Counted from the stretch's first letter, positions 18,348 through 27,823 are shown. The stretch is DNA of 64,000 nucleotides from Pseudobacteroides cellulosolvens ATCC 35603 = DSM 2933 (GCF_001262605.1 NZ_LGTC01000001.1:5840001-5904000); one strand, 5' to 3'. The notes: generated from the sequence alone by a model not told the origin. Made by a program: numbers and translations.

Positions 18348-19454
18348 ATGAAAGTTATTTGTTCGAAGGAAAAATTACTTGAAGGAATAAATATAGTGCA
18401 AAAGGCTGTATCTACAAAAAGTACCATGCAAATACTTGAAGGGATACTGCTAAAAGCGGGAAATAATTTTAAGTTGACGGGTAATGATCTGGAAATTGGA
18501 ATAGAATGTACAATAGAAGCGGATATAAGAAGAGAAGGATCAATAGTAATAAATTCAAAAATGCTGGGGGACATAGTAAGAAAGCTACCCGAATCGGAAA
18601 TTCTGATTGAGGTAAAGGATAATGGAAAGGTCATAATAGAGTGTGAGAATTCGCATTTCGAGATTAAGGGCATTCCATCGGAAGGATATCCCGAACTTCA
18701 AATGATAGAAAACGAAAATATGTTTGTTTCTACTCAAAATATATTACGTGACATGATAAGACAAACTATATTTGCTGTTGGATTTGATGATAACAGGCCT
18801 GTCCTAAAAGGAATACTTATAGAATCAAATGGAAAGGAACTTGACTTTGTCGCTATAGATGGTTTTAGGATGGCACAAAGAAGAAGGGTATCAGAAGAAG
18901 AATTTAGCTTAATAAAAGTTATAGTACCAGGTAAAACAATGAATGAAATTGTTAAAATATTGCAGCCTGAAGATGAAGAAATGAAAATTATAAGTTCAAA
19001 AAATCATGTTTTATTTGATTTAAATAATGTTAAAATATTATCTAGGATAATAGAAGGTGAGTATTTGGATTATAAAAGTATTATACCTTCAGATTATGAT
19101 ACAGAGGTTATTGTTGAAAAAAAGGAATTTTTAAGCAGCTTGGAAAGAGCATCTTTAATATCAAACGAAGAAAAAAAGTATCCGCTTAAATTTGATATAG
19201 AGGATGAAAAAATTATATTGTCATCAAGTACTGAACTAGGTACAGTTAGAGAAGAGATTAGAGTTGAAATGACTGGGAGAAAAATGGAAATAGGTTTTAA
19301 TCCAAGGTACTTTATTGAAGCACTAAAAGCGATCGATGAAGAAAGAATAAAAATAGTATTTACATCTGAAATAGGTCCAAGTACTATATTTCCAATAAGC
19401 GGGGAAGAATTTGCGTATATGGTTTTACCTGTAAGAATGAATAAAGATACATAA
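18348..19454 (+). CDS. dnaN: DNA polymerase III beta sliding clamp
   Basis: This 368-residue protein is normal clamp length, with three repeated clamp domains. It begins MKVICSKEKLLEGINIVQKA, preceded by AAAGGAGGAAC, and ends with EEFAYMVLPVRMN, the conserved clamp C-terminus. Other conserved parts are DDNRPVLKGILIE and FVAIDGFRMAQR. It encircles DNA and tethers the polymerase. It is followed after 28 nt by yaaA and then recF, the classical order. Confidence 0.97.
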   Translation: MKVICSKEKLLEGINIVQKAVSTKSTMQILEGILLKAGNNFKLTGNDLEIGIECTIEADIRREGSIVINSKMLGDIVRKLPESEILIEVKDNGKVIIECENSHFEIKGIPSEGYPELQMIENENMFVSTQNILRDMIRQTIFAVGFDDNRPVLKGILIESNGKELDFVAIDGFRMAQRRRVSEEEFSLIKVIVPGKTMNEIVKILQPEDEEMKIISSKNHVLFDLNNVKILSRIIEGEYLDYKSIIPSDYDTEVIVEKKEFLSSLERASLISNEEKKYPLKFDIEDEKIILSSSTELGTVREEIRVEMTGRKMEIGFNPRYFIEALKAIDEERIKIVFTSEIGPSTIFPISGEEFAYMVLPVRMNKDT

Positions 19455-19482
19455 GTCGTGGGATTTACAAAAGGAGTAAAAA

Positions 19483-19689
19483 ATGGAAAAAGTAAAAATA
19501 GATACTGAGTTTATTAAGTTAGATCAATTTTTAAAATGGATGAGTATAGTTGGGTCAGGTTCAGATGCAAAGGAAATAATTTATAATGGTTGTGTATGTG
19601 TAAACGGAGAAGTAGAGATTAGAAGAGGTAAAAAATTAAGACCTGGAGATATTATTGAAGTTGATGAAAAAAAGTTTATAATAGAATAG
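19483..19689 (+). CDS. yaaA: S4-domain RNA-binding protein YaaA
   Basis: This 68-residue protein is a stand-alone S4 domain: FIKLDQFLKWMSIVGSGSDA, then VCVNGEVEIRRGKKLRPGD, ending VDEKKFIIE. GGAG precedes its ATG. The gene sits between dnaN and recF as in most Firmicutes, 12 nt before recF. The S4 fold indicates RNA binding; a ribosome-assembly role has been proposed for the family, but nothing here is specific. Confidence 0.93.
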   Translation: MEKVKIDTEFIKLDQFLKWMSIVGSGSDAKEIIYNGCVCVNGEVEIRRGKKLRPGDIIEVDEKKFIIE

Positions 19690-19701
19690 GCCGGGATAAA
19701 T

Positions 19702-20829
19702 TTGTATATAGATAGAATGTTATTGAAGAATTATAGAAACTATAGTTTTTTAGAGGCCAGTTTTAATAATGGCTTTAATATTATTTACGGAAACAACGCT
19801 CAAGGGAAGACTAATATTTTGGAAGCTATCTATTTATGCACAACCGGTAGATCTCATAGGACAAATAAAGATAATGAACTTGTTAAATATGGAGAAGATA
19901 AATATTTTGTAAAAGTACTATTTAGCAAAGAAGAAAGAAATGACAATAGTATTGAAATAAATTATAGCAAAAAAGAAAAGAAAAGTATTTTAATAAATGA
20001 AATTGCTATTAAAAAAATTGGAAATTTAATGGGACAGCTAAATTCAGTAATGTTTTCGCCTGAGGATTTACAAATAATTAAAGAAGGTCCTTCAGAAAGA
20101 AGAAGGTTTATAGATATAGCTTTAAGTCAGTTAAAGCCATCGTATTTTTATAACCTACAGCAGTATCTAAGAATTTTAAATCAGAGGAATTATCTTCTTA
20201 AAGAAATTTATTTAAGAAAAGAAAGCATCACTACTCTGGATGTTTGGAATCAAAGCCTTGCTGAAACTGGATCAAAAATAATTGCCGAAAGAATAAAATT
20301 TATTAAATGTTTATATAAAATAGCTGAAAAATATCATAAAAATATTACTAATGAAAAAGAAAAACTTGAAATAAAATATATTTCTTCAATTAGGATTGAT
20401 CCGGGAAGAGATGATATAAAAAATATTTTTTTAAAAAGACTTGAAGAAGAAAAGAGTAAAGAAATTCAAAAAGGTACTACTCTTGTAGGTCCACAAAGAG
20501 ATGATCTTGATATATTGATAAACGGTACAAGCTTGAAGCAATACGGCTCACAGGGGCAGCAGCGTACAGCTATATTATCACTGAAGCTTTCAGAGTTGGA
20601 AATTGTTAAAGAAAGCAGTGGTGAATATCCAATATTACTTTTAGATGATGTAATGTCTGAGCTTGATTCAAAAAGAAGAGAGTATTTGATAGAAAATATA
20701 AAGAATATACAAACATTTATTACATGTACAGATAAGAATGAATTTATAAAAGGTATTGATAAAGAAACATGTTTTATTAAAATAGAAAATGGTAAAATTG
20801 TTAATAATATTAATGAAAACGAAGGTTGA
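19702..20829 (+). CDS. recF: DNA replication and repair protein RecF
   Basis: This 375-residue protein starts at a TTG (MYIDRMLLKNYRNY), chosen because it preserves the family N-terminus and a GGGAT-type ribosome site lies upstream; an in-frame ATG is five codons later. Walker A is YGNNAQGKTNILEA (about 30-43), the ABC-type signature region is KQYGSQGQQRT, and Walker B is LLLDDVMSELD. RecF loads RecA at gaps through RecOR. It is in the oriC cluster and probably coupled to yaaA. Confidence 0.96.
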   Translation: MYIDRMLLKNYRNYSFLEASFNNGFNIIYGNNAQGKTNILEAIYLCTTGRSHRTNKDNELVKYGEDKYFVKVLFSKEERNDNSIEINYSKKEKKSILINEIAIKKIGNLMGQLNSVMFSPEDLQIIKEGPSERRRFIDIALSQLKPSYFYNLQQYLRILNQRNYLLKEIYLRKESITTLDVWNQSLAETGSKIIAERIKFIKCLYKIAEKYHKNITNEKEKLEIKYISSIRIDPGRDDIKNIFLKRLEEEKSKEIQKGTTLVGPQRDDLDILINGTSLKQYGSQGQQRTAILSLKLSELEIVKESSGEYPILLLDDVMSELDSKRREYLIENIKNIQTFITCTDKNEFIKGIDKETCFIKIENGKIVNNINENEG

Positions 20830-20961
20830 AAATAATATTATAATATATTTAGTAATTTTTATAAAACGAATTTGCACTTTCGTTATACTTAATATAAAAT
20901 ATATAAGATATATATAAATAAATAAAATATAAAATAAATCCTTGAATCAGGAGGAAAACGA

Positions 20962-21231
20962 ATGTTTTTACACATTGGAGGAGATGTAGTTCTTCCATTA
21001 AAAAATATAATTGCTATTATGGATATAGAAACTACTACTATATCAAAAGATTCTAAAGATTTTTTAAAAATAGCGGAGGAAGAGGGTTTCATAGAAAGTA
21101 TATCGCAAGATCTTCCCAAATCTTTTATTATTACAGAGATTGATAAAAAAAGTAAGATATATCTTTCTCCAATATCATCTGTTACTTTACAAAAACGTTC
21201 AGGATTTATAAATGATATATCAAATATATAA
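20962..21231 (+). CDS. remB: Extracellular matrix regulator RemB (DUF370 family)
   Basis: This 89-residue protein begins MFLHIGGDVVLPLKNIIAIM after an AGGAGG site. It matches the YaaB/RemB type of the DUF370 family: a small DNA-binding-type protein, with RemB coded between recF and gyrB in Firmicutes. In Bacillus subtilis remB affects matrix genes together with remA. Its function in this organism is unknown. It lies 45 nt before gyrB. Confidence 0.9.
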   Translation: MFLHIGGDVVLPLKNIIAIMDIETTTISKDSKDFLKIAEEEGFIESISQDLPKSFIITEIDKKSKIYLSPISSVTLQKRSGFINDISNI

Positions 21232-21276
21232 AAATTAAAATATTTATAATTTTTAATATAGAATGTGGAGGAAAAG

Positions 21277-23256
21277 ATGCAAGAAGAGGATAAGATAATT
21301 GAAGATGAAAATATAGAAAAAGATAGTAATATACTGGAAAAAGAGAAGAATAAAGCTGCTTATGACGAAAATCAAATTCAGGTTTTAGAAGGGTTGGAAG
21401 CTGTAAGAAAACGGCCCGGAATGTATATTGGAAGCACTTCTAGCAGAGGGCTTCATCATTTGGTTTATGAAATTGTTGATAATAGTATTGACGAGGCGTT
21501 AGCAGGATACTGTTCGGAAATAACAGTTATAATAAATAAGGACAACTCTATTACAAATATAGATAATGGAAGAGGGATTCCAATAGGTATACACCCAAAA
21601 ATGGGGATACCCACAGTGGAGGTTGTTCATACAATTTTGCATGCAGGTGGTAAGTTCGGCGGTGAAGGATATTCAGTTTCAGGTGGATTGCATGGTGTCG
21701 GTGCATCTGTTGTTAATGCTCTATCTGAATATTTGGAGGTGCAAGTTGCAAGGGATGGAAACATATATAGGCAAAGATATGAAAGAGGAAAAGTAGTCAC
21801 TGATTTGGAAGTAATTGGGAGTAAAGAAACTACAGGAACAAAAACTATATTTAAACCTGATCCGGAAATATTCGATGAACTTGTATACGACTATGATATA
21901 TTATTAAACAGATTTAGAGAGCTGGCTTTCTTAAATAAAAATATAACTATTAAATTAATAGATGAAAGACCTGAGGAAAGAATTGAAAAGGTCCTTCATT
22001 ATGAAGGCGGTATAATATCATTTGTTGAATACAATAACAGACATAAAGAAGTACTGTTTAAAAACCCTATATATATTGAAGGACATAAAGATGGGTCTAT
22101 CGTAGAAATAGCATTACAATTTAACGATTCATATGTTGAAAATATATTCAGTTTTGCAAATAACATAGCAACTACTGAAGGGGGAACACATTTAACAGGT
22201 TTTAAAACTGCTATTACTAAAGTATTTAATGATTACGCAAGAAAATATAATTTTATAAAAGAAAATGATAAGAATTTACAAGGTGAAGATATAAGAGAAG
22301 GCATGACAGCCGTTATTAGTGTAAAGATACCTGAGCCTCAGTTTGAAGGACAAACTAAAACAAAATTAGGTAATAGTGAAATGAGAAGTCTTGTAGAAAA
22401 TGTAGTTAATGAAAAACTAACAGATTTTCTAGAAGAAAATCCTTCAATATCAAAGACAATTTTAGAAAAGTGTATAACTGCAGCAAGAGCAAGAGAGGCA
22501 GCAAGAAAAGCAAGAGAATTAACCAGAAGGAAAAGTGCATTGGAATCTACAACTTTGCCTGGAAAATTAGCTGACTGTCAGGAAAAAGATGCATCATTAT
22601 GTGAAATATATATTGTTGAGGGAGATTCCGCAGGAGGATCTGCAAAGCAGGGAAGGGATAGAAAATTTCAAGCTATACTACCTCTTTGGGGAAAAATGCT
22701 CAATGTTGAAAAGTCAAGAATAGATAAGGTTTATGAAAATGAAAAGTTACTTCCTGTTGTAACTGCTTTAGGTGCTAGCATAGGTGATGATTTTGATATT
22801 TCAAAGTTAAGATATCATAAAATTATTATTATGGCTGATGCGGATGTAGACGGTTCACATATTCGAACACTTTTGCTGACATTCTTCTTTAGGTATATGA
22901 AGCCTCTTGTTGAAGCCGGACATATTTATATAGCACAACCTCCATTGTATAAGGTATCAAAGGGAAAAGAATTCTTTTATGCTTATAACGAAAAGGAAGT
23001 TGATAAACTTAGTATTGAAAGGCAATGGAAAAAAGAAGAATGTTCTATTCAAAGATATAAAGGTTTAGGTGAAATGAATCCTGATCAGCTTTGGGAGACA
23101 ACAATGGACCCATCGAAAAGAACTATACTAAAAGTAGAATTGGAAGATGCAGTAGCTGCAGACGAGATATTTACAATATTGATGGGAGATAAAGTTGAGC
23201 CAAGAAAAGAGTTCATAACAAATCATGCAAGAATGGTTACTAATCTTGATATATAG
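21277..23256 (+). CDS. gyrB: DNA gyrase subunit B
   Basis: The start is the ATG at 21277, with GGAGGAAAAG directly upstream (an in-frame GTG 12 nt earlier overlaps that site). The 659 residues include an unusually acidic N-terminal extension of about 30 residues, the GHKL ATPase domain (EIVDNSIDEAL, GLHGVGASVVNALS), the transducer, and the Toprim domain (YIVEGDSAGGSAKQGRD, MADADVDGSHIRTLLL). The usual PLRGK element reads PLWGK here. The C-terminus has the QRYKGLGEMNPDQLWETTMD motif. gyrA, which usually follows, is not in this window. Distinction from ParE rests on position and length. Confidence 0.95.
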   Translation: MQEEDKIIEDENIEKDSNILEKEKNKAAYDENQIQVLEGLEAVRKRPGMYIGSTSSRGLHHLVYEIVDNSIDEALAGYCSEITVIINKDNSITNIDNGRGIPIGIHPKMGIPTVEVVHTILHAGGKFGGEGYSVSGGLHGVGASVVNALSEYLEVQVARDGNIYRQRYERGKVVTDLEVIGSKETTGTKTIFKPDPEIFDELVYDYDILLNRFRELAFLNKNITIKLIDERPEERIEKVLHYEGGIISFVEYNNRHKEVLFKNPIYIEGHKDGSIVEIALQFNDSYVENIFSFANNIATTEGGTHLTGFKTAITKVFNDYARKYNFIKENDKNLQGEDIREGMTAVISVKIPEPQFEGQTKTKLGNSEMRSLVENVVNEKLTDFLEENPSISKTILEKCITAARAREAARKARELTRRKSALESTTLPGKLADCQEKDASLCEIYIVEGDSAGGSAKQGRDRKFQAILPLWGKMLNVEKSRIDKVYENEKLLPVVTALGASIGDDFDISKLRYHKIIIMADADVDGSHIRTLLLTFFFRYMKPLVEAGHIYIAQPPLYKVSKGKEFFYAYNEKEVDKLSIERQWKKEECSIQRYKGLGEMNPDQLWETTMDPSKRTILKVELEDAVAADEIFTILMGDKVEPRKEFITNHARMVTNLDI

Positions 23257-23278
23257 TAAAAAATAAATATTCTAAAAA

Positions 23279-23308
23279 ATATAAAAGGCCTTAAATGGCT
23301 TTTTATAT
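23279..23308. terminator. Bidirectional terminator between gyrB and the GDT1-like gene
   Basis: ATAAAAGGCC and GGCTTTTTAT pair with one G-U across a 6-nt loop, with A-rich sequence on the left and T-rich on the right. It covers the stop of the minus-strand gene. Confidence 0.65.
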
Positions 23309-23572
23309 TTTACCTGATAACAAGAGAATTCCAATAATAATAAATGCTCCGCCGGAAATTAATTGTATATAGTATATTGGAATATACTTGTGTAATAAGG
23401 ATCCTGCGAAAACACCTAATAAAGAAGATAATATAAGTGCTAAAGAGGACCCTAAAAATACATGCCAAATCGAATTTGATTTTGATGCAAGCATCATTGT
23501 AGAAAGTTGTGTTTTGTCACCTAATTCTGCGATAAAAACTAAAATAAATGTTGTAAAGATTGTTTTTAACAC
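23303..23572 (-). CDS. Half-size GDT1/UPF0016 family membrane protein
   Basis: This 89-residue protein has three hydrophobic segments and a single E-x-G-D-K-T motif (FIAELGDKTQLSTMML), the hallmark of the GDT1/TMEM165 family of Mn2+ (and Ca2+) transporters. It starts at GTG, preceded by AAAGGAG. Most members of about 190-200 residues carry two such repeats; this is one repeat, which would have to act as a dimer or with a partner coded elsewhere. No second copy and no recognisable Mn riboswitch lie upstream. It occupies the place where gyrA is found in many relatives. Confidence 0.82.
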   Translation of the reverse strand: MLKTIFTTFILVFIAELGDKTQLSTMMLASKSNSIWHVFLGSSLALILSSLLGVFAGSLLHKYIPIYYIQLISGGAFIIIGILLLSGKI

Positions 23573-23953
23573 GTTATTACTCCTTTATAATTTTATTTAT
23601 ATAATTTAATTATGTTCATAAAATTATATGAGGATTGGGTTATATAATATTCTTAATAAATGATATTTTTAAAAGAAGTTTACATAATTAATTGAATTCT
23701 AATATAAATATATAACTAACCATAAGAAAATAAATATTTGTCTTGTAATTTAAATATCATATAATAAACTCAATGAAATGTACTATTAAACAATTAAAAG
23801 ATGATTATATTTAATAATATATAAGCATTTATGTATAAAGTCAAAATAAATAAAAATTTTTTTGTAATAATAAAGATTTAATTATAAATTCTACTTTAAG
23901 AGACTGATGAGTTTAAAAGTATTGGTGAATTATATATCTGTATATAAATTTTA

Positions 23954-23995
23954 AAACATAAATTAATGTTTCACGTGAAACATTAATTTATGTTT
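23954..23995. promoter_or_regulatory. parS site 1 within a 42-bp perfect palindrome
   Basis: TGTTTCACGTGAAACA at 23967-23982 is a perfect match to the parS sequence bound by ParB/Spo0J. It sits at the centre of a perfect palindrome of 21 nt per arm, so the symmetry extends 13 nt beyond parS on each side. It lies in the 762-nt AT-rich gap between the GDT1-like gene and parA. The only other structure seen in that gap is a loose AT-rich inverted repeat (24161-24170 with 24238-24247). Confidence 0.95.
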
Positions 23996-24334
23996 AGATT
24001 ATGTATTTTTATAAAAAAAGTTTGATAGATTTAGTAATTATTTATACAATATTAAATAAAATAGCTAATTAAAAATATATTTGTGATATTGTTTATTAAA
24101 TGTATATAATTTATATTGAAAAAAAAGTCTAAGAGATATAACATATATATATTAGCCTAATTAGATATTTAAAGCTATATAAATATTCGTAAATGTGCAT
24201 TTATATGAATATTAATAACTTTCTAATTAAATGAAATAAATATCTAAAGCGAATATTTAAAATTAGTAGATAATACAAAGTATAAAATTATCTAAAGAAT
24301 TAAGTTAATAATAATATCTGGAGGAGTGGTGTTG

Positions 24335-25114
24335 TTGGCAAAAATTATTTCAATTGCAAACCAAAAAGGGGGAGTTGGTAAAACTACCACAGCAGTTAAC
24401 CTTAGTTCCTGCCTAGCATATAAAGGTAAAAAAGTTTTAGTTATTGATATAGACCCTCAGGGTAACACAACAAGCGGTCTTGGTGTTGATAAAAAAAATA
24501 TTGATTTATCAATATATGATGTACTTATAAACGATGTGGATATTAAAAATACAATGGTTGATACAGCTATAGAGGGATTAAAATTGTGTCCTTCAAATAT
24601 TCAGCTGGCTGGAGCTGAAGTTGAACTAGTTTCTATGATGTCAAGAGAAACGAGGTTAAAGTTATCAATTTCATCTATAGTTCCCCATTTTGATTATATA
24701 ATAATTGATTGCCCACCTTCTCTTGGTTTATTAACTTTAAATTCTTTAACAGCATCTAACACAATACTAGTTCCTATTCAGTGCGAATATTATGCTTTAG
24801 AAGGACTAAGTCAATTGATGAATACTGTAAAGCTAGTACAAAAACATTTAAACAATAAATTAGATGTTGAAGGTGTTGTACTTACTATGTTTGATGCAAG
24901 AACAAATCTTTCAATTCAAGTAGTGGAAGAAGTGAAAAAATATTTTAAAAACAAAGTTTATAGAACAATAATTCCAAGAAACGTAAGGTTAAGTGAAGCA
25001 CCAAGTTTTGGACTTCCTATAATTCTTTACGATCCAAAATCCAAGGGTGCAGAGTGTTATTTAGAATTAGCCGAAGAAGTCATAGAATATACTGAGGAGA
25101 TGAGTAAATTATGA
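24335..25114 (+). CDS. parA: Chromosome partitioning ATPase ParA (Soj)
   Basis: The most likely start is the TTG at 24335 (then AKIISIANQKGGVGKTTT), nine bases after GGAGGA; GTG, GTG and TTG codons directly upstream are also in frame. The 259-residue protein has the deviant Walker A KGGVGKTTT, Walker A' IDIDPQGNTTSGL and Walker B YIIIDCPPSLGLLT. As a Soj/ParA ATPase it works with ParB on parS in origin segregation and modulates DnaA. The end overlaps parB by 4 nt (ATGA). Confidence 0.96.
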   Translation: MAKIISIANQKGGVGKTTTAVNLSSCLAYKGKKVLVIDIDPQGNTTSGLGVDKKNIDLSIYDVLINDVDIKNTMVDTAIEGLKLCPSNIQLAGAEVELVSMMSRETRLKLSISSIVPHFDYIIIDCPPSLGLLTLNSLTASNTILVPIQCEYYALEGLSQLMNTVKLVQKHLNNKLDVEGVVLTMFDARTNLSIQVVEEVKKYFKNKVYRTIIPRNVRLSEAPSFGLPIILYDPKSKGAECYLELAEEVIEYTEEMSKL

Positions 25115-25971
25115 TTAAAAAAGGCTTAGGAAAAGGTTTAGGTGCTCTAATTGATGAAGGAACAACTAATGAAGATAAGGGAATAATGGAATTAAAGATT
25201 AATGAAATAGAGCCAAATAAAGGACAGCCTAGAAAATACTTTGACGACGATAAACTTACTCATCTTGCCGAGTCAATTAAACAACATGGAATAGTACAAC
25301 CTATAATTGTAAAGAATGAAGATGGTGTATATAGAATTGTAGCGGGTGAAAGAAGGTGGAGAGCTGCAAGAATTGCAGGTCTTACAAAAGTCCCTGTACT
25401 GTTAAAAGAGCTTTCAAATAAGCAGGTAATGGAAATTGCTTTAATTGAGAACATTCAAAGAGAGGATTTAAATCCAATAGAAGAAGCTGAAGCATTTGAA
25501 AAGCTCATAAAAGAATATAATATGACACAAGATGAAGTTGCAAGTGTAGTTGGAAAGAGTAGATCTGCTATAGCAAATACAATAAGATTGCTGCATTTAA
25601 ACACTACAATTAAGGAATATTTAATAAATGGTTCTTTGAGTTCAGGACATGCAAGGGCTTTGCTTTCTATTGACGATGAAAAAATACAGGAAAAAGTAGC
25701 AGAAGAAATAAAAAATAGTGGGTTGAATGTAAGAGATACTGAAAAGTTAGTTAAAAAGTACTTAACAAAGAAAAAAACGCATAAGGAAAATAATAGAAAT
25801 GATAATTATAATGCCATTGAAGAAAGATTAAAAGATATACTAGGAACAAAAGTACAAATAGTAGAAAAGAATAAAAAAGGAAAAATTATGATTGAATATT
25901 ATTCCTTGGAAGAGCTGGATAGAATTATTGAGATGGTAGAAGTTATGTCTACTAAAAAAACGACCTCCTAA
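25111..25971 (+). CDS. parB: Chromosome partitioning protein ParB (Spo0J)
   Basis: This 286-residue protein shows the N-terminal CTP-binding domain with GERRWRAARIAGL and ENIQREDLNPIEEA, a helix-turn-helix region (TQDEVASVVGKSRSAIAN), and a C-terminal dimerisation domain after a Lys/Asn-rich linker. It overlaps parA by ATGA. Two perfect parS sites flank the operon within 1.4 kb, the expected targets. In Bacillus this pair lies on the other side of dnaA; here it is downstream of gyrB on the plus strand. Confidence 0.96.
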   Translation: MIKKGLGKGLGALIDEGTTNEDKGIMELKINEIEPNKGQPRKYFDDDKLTHLAESIKQHGIVQPIIVKNEDGVYRIVAGERRWRAARIAGLTKVPVLLKELSNKQVMEIALIENIQREDLNPIEEAEAFEKLIKEYNMTQDEVASVVGKSRSAIANTIRLLHLNTTIKEYLINGSLSSGHARALLSIDDEKIQEKVAEEIKNSGLNVRDTEKLVKKYLTKKKTHKENNRNDNYNAIEERLKDILGTKVQIVEKNKKGKIMIEYYSLEELDRIIEMVEVMSTKKTTS

Positions 25972-26150
25972 AATTAAAAATAAGACAAGAAAATTAGATG
26001 GGTAATATAATATCATGTAAGAAATAAAAATTTGTTAAATGGCATAATAGAGAGTTTTAAAACGTACAATTCAAAATTATATAGTTTATTATAATAAAAT
26101 ATAATTGAGACAGAATAATAATGTTATAATTTTTTTTATGAAAATTTAAA

Positions 26151-26166
26151 TGTTTCACGTGAAACA
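26151..26166. promoter_or_regulatory. parS site 2
   Basis: TGTTTCACGTGAAACA, identical to site 1 over 16 bp, lies in the 291-nt gap between parB and the DUF4446 gene. The flanks here are not symmetrical. Confidence 0.93.
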
Positions 26167-26262
26167 ATATATTATTTATTTATATAAATTAAGATCTTTA
26201 TGAAATAAAATATATTTATAAATTAATATTATTATACAAAAGAAATATAAAGGAGATATACT

Positions 26263-26760
26263 ATGGATTTCTCTTTAGAAAATTTAAATATTGAAACAAT
26301 AATTATTTTTTCCATAAACTTCGTTTTTAGTTTCATATTGTTTTTATTACTTATCTCAAATAGATCAAAAGTAAAAAAATTAAAGAGAAAGTACAATAGG
26401 TTTATGAGTTTGGAAGGAGAAAGAAATTTAGAAGAGTTGCTTAATATTATTATGGATAGAACAGATTCTATAATATCAGAAAATAAAGAAATAGATAATA
26501 GGATAACTAATATAGATAAAAAGCTAGTAAATTGTATTCATAAAGTTGGAGTAATTAGATACAATGCATTTGAAAATATGGGAAGTGATTTAAGTTATTC
26601 TATTGCTTTGCTTGACAGCAATGATAATGGTATTATTATAAGCGGAATTTACTCAAGAGATAGTTCTTCAACTTATGCAAAGCCTATTATTAATGGAAAT
26701 TCGAAATATATGTTGTCTGAAGAAGAAGTACAAGCTTTAAATGAGGCTAAGAAAAATTAA
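26263..26760 (+). CDS. DUF4446 family membrane-anchored protein
   Basis: This 165-residue protein has one N-terminal membrane segment (about 13-33), a charged helical region, and a compact C-terminal domain (VGVIRYNAFENMGSDLSYSI, LLDSNDNGIIISGIYSRDSS). This pattern is that of DUF4446 proteins, which often lie beside soj/spo0J in clostridia. AAAGGAG precedes the ATG. The function is unknown. The link to the par operon is by position only. Confidence 0.85.
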   Translation: MDFSLENLNIETIIIFSINFVFSFILFLLLISNRSKVKKLKRKYNRFMSLEGERNLEELLNIIMDRTDSIISENKEIDNRITNIDKKLVNCIHKVGVIRYNAFENMGSDLSYSIALLDSNDNGIIISGIYSRDSSSTYAKPIINGNSKYMLSEEEVQALNEAKKN

Positions 26761-26901
26761 TTTTACACTATTATTTTTATTAAAGAAACATATATATATT
26801 TGCTATAAATTTGACTTGATTGTTGACTAATTCGTCAATATTAGATAATAAAAAAATAATTTTATCATTACTTAATTATTATATGTAAAGGTGTGAGATA
26901 G

Positions 26902-27645
26902 TTGGGCGATAAAAAAAATATAAAGAAGACGGTGTGGCTATATGCAGTTATACTTTTTACAAGTGCATTTGTTGTACTTTTATTAACATATTATAGCCAA
27001 ATTAAGACTGATAAGAGTTTAAATGAATATATAGGTAAATTAACAAATGAAGAAAAGAAAAGTCTTCTGTATCAAAATAACTTAAATAGTGCCCTTGAAG
27101 AAAAGAATAATTTAAACAAGGAGATTGCTAATTTAGAGAAACAATTGGAGAATGAAAAAAATAAGTTGAAAACATCTAAAAATGAAATTGAAAATGTTAG
27201 AAAAAATTATTTAGAGACTATGAACTCATACGATCAGCTTTTACTAGCAAAAAAAGAATATGATAATAAAAATTATGTTAAAAGTGCAGATATATTAATG
27301 AATAATTGCGATAATAATAACTTGAATTCCATAGGAAAGGATATGTATAATAATTTATCAGTCGATGTATTTGATAAAGCTGCAAGGGATTTATATATGC
27401 AAGGTTATAAGAGCTATAAGCAAAAATTATATTATGATGCTATTCAGAAATTCGGAGATTCTTTGAATTTTTCAAAACATAATTACTTGTCAGATGATTG
27501 TTATTATTTAAAAGCATATTCATATTTAAATATTGGTGACAAGGTTAATTCAAGAAAAGATTTTGAAGAAATATTGAATAATTATAAAGATTCAAGCTAC
27601 ACAAAAGAAGTTAAAAGGCTTCTTAAGGTGTTAGATAATTACTAA
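26902..27645 (+). CDS. Membrane-anchored coiled-coil protein with TPR-like C-terminus
   Basis: This 247-residue protein starts at TTG, with AAAGGTGTGAG upstream and no better start. A membrane segment (about 11-32) is followed by a strong coiled coil (about 45-115, rich in Glu/Lys/Asn with heptad Leu) and then a helical C-terminal half with TPR-like repeats (AARDLYMQGYKSYKQKLYYDAIQKF, DDCYYLKAYSYLNIGD). This resembles YbgF/CpoB-type architecture, but the family is not certain. It lies 141 nt downstream of the DUF4446 gene and upstream of serS. The product is probably attached to the membrane facing out. Confidence 0.7.
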   Translation: MGDKKNIKKTVWLYAVILFTSAFVVLLLTYYSQIKTDKSLNEYIGKLTNEEKKSLLYQNNLNSALEEKNNLNKEIANLEKQLENEKNKLKTSKNEIENVRKNYLETMNSYDQLLLAKKEYDNKNYVKSADILMNNCDNNNLNSIGKDMYNNLSVDVFDKAARDLYMQGYKSYKQKLYYDAIQKFGDSLNFSKHNYLSDDCYYLKAYSYLNIGDKVNSRKDFEEILNNYKDSSYTKEVKRLLKVLDNY

Positions 27646-27681
27646 AATATTGCTAGATTAATAATATAACCTTTAATTTAT

Positions 27682-27823
27682 ATGTTTTGCAATAATAATA
27701 TTACATTTTTTAATATTGCAAAACATTTTCATTGATCAATGTTTTTTGAAAGATTCATTATCTTAATTCAAATGAAGGTGGTTCAACTGCATTTGCTAAT
27801 GTTAAATCTTTTTTGCAACATAT
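27682..27823 (-). repeat. R1 interspersed hairpin repeat, copy A
   Basis: This 142-bp copy is in minus orientation. It has the 15-nt stem arms at 27682-27696 and 27712-27726 and a conserved block containing CAACTGCATTTGCTAATGT, ending GCAACATAT. Its reverse complement lines up along its whole length with the copies at 29318 and 44807. The outer stem is degenerate here. It occupies the gap upstream of serS. No open frame of note is inside. Confidence 0.85.

Noticed and set aside
24161..24247. Possible structured leader upstream of parA
   Set aside because: The inverted repeats (TTAGATATTT with AAATATCTAA and a looser inner pair) are AT-only and expected by chance in such sequence.
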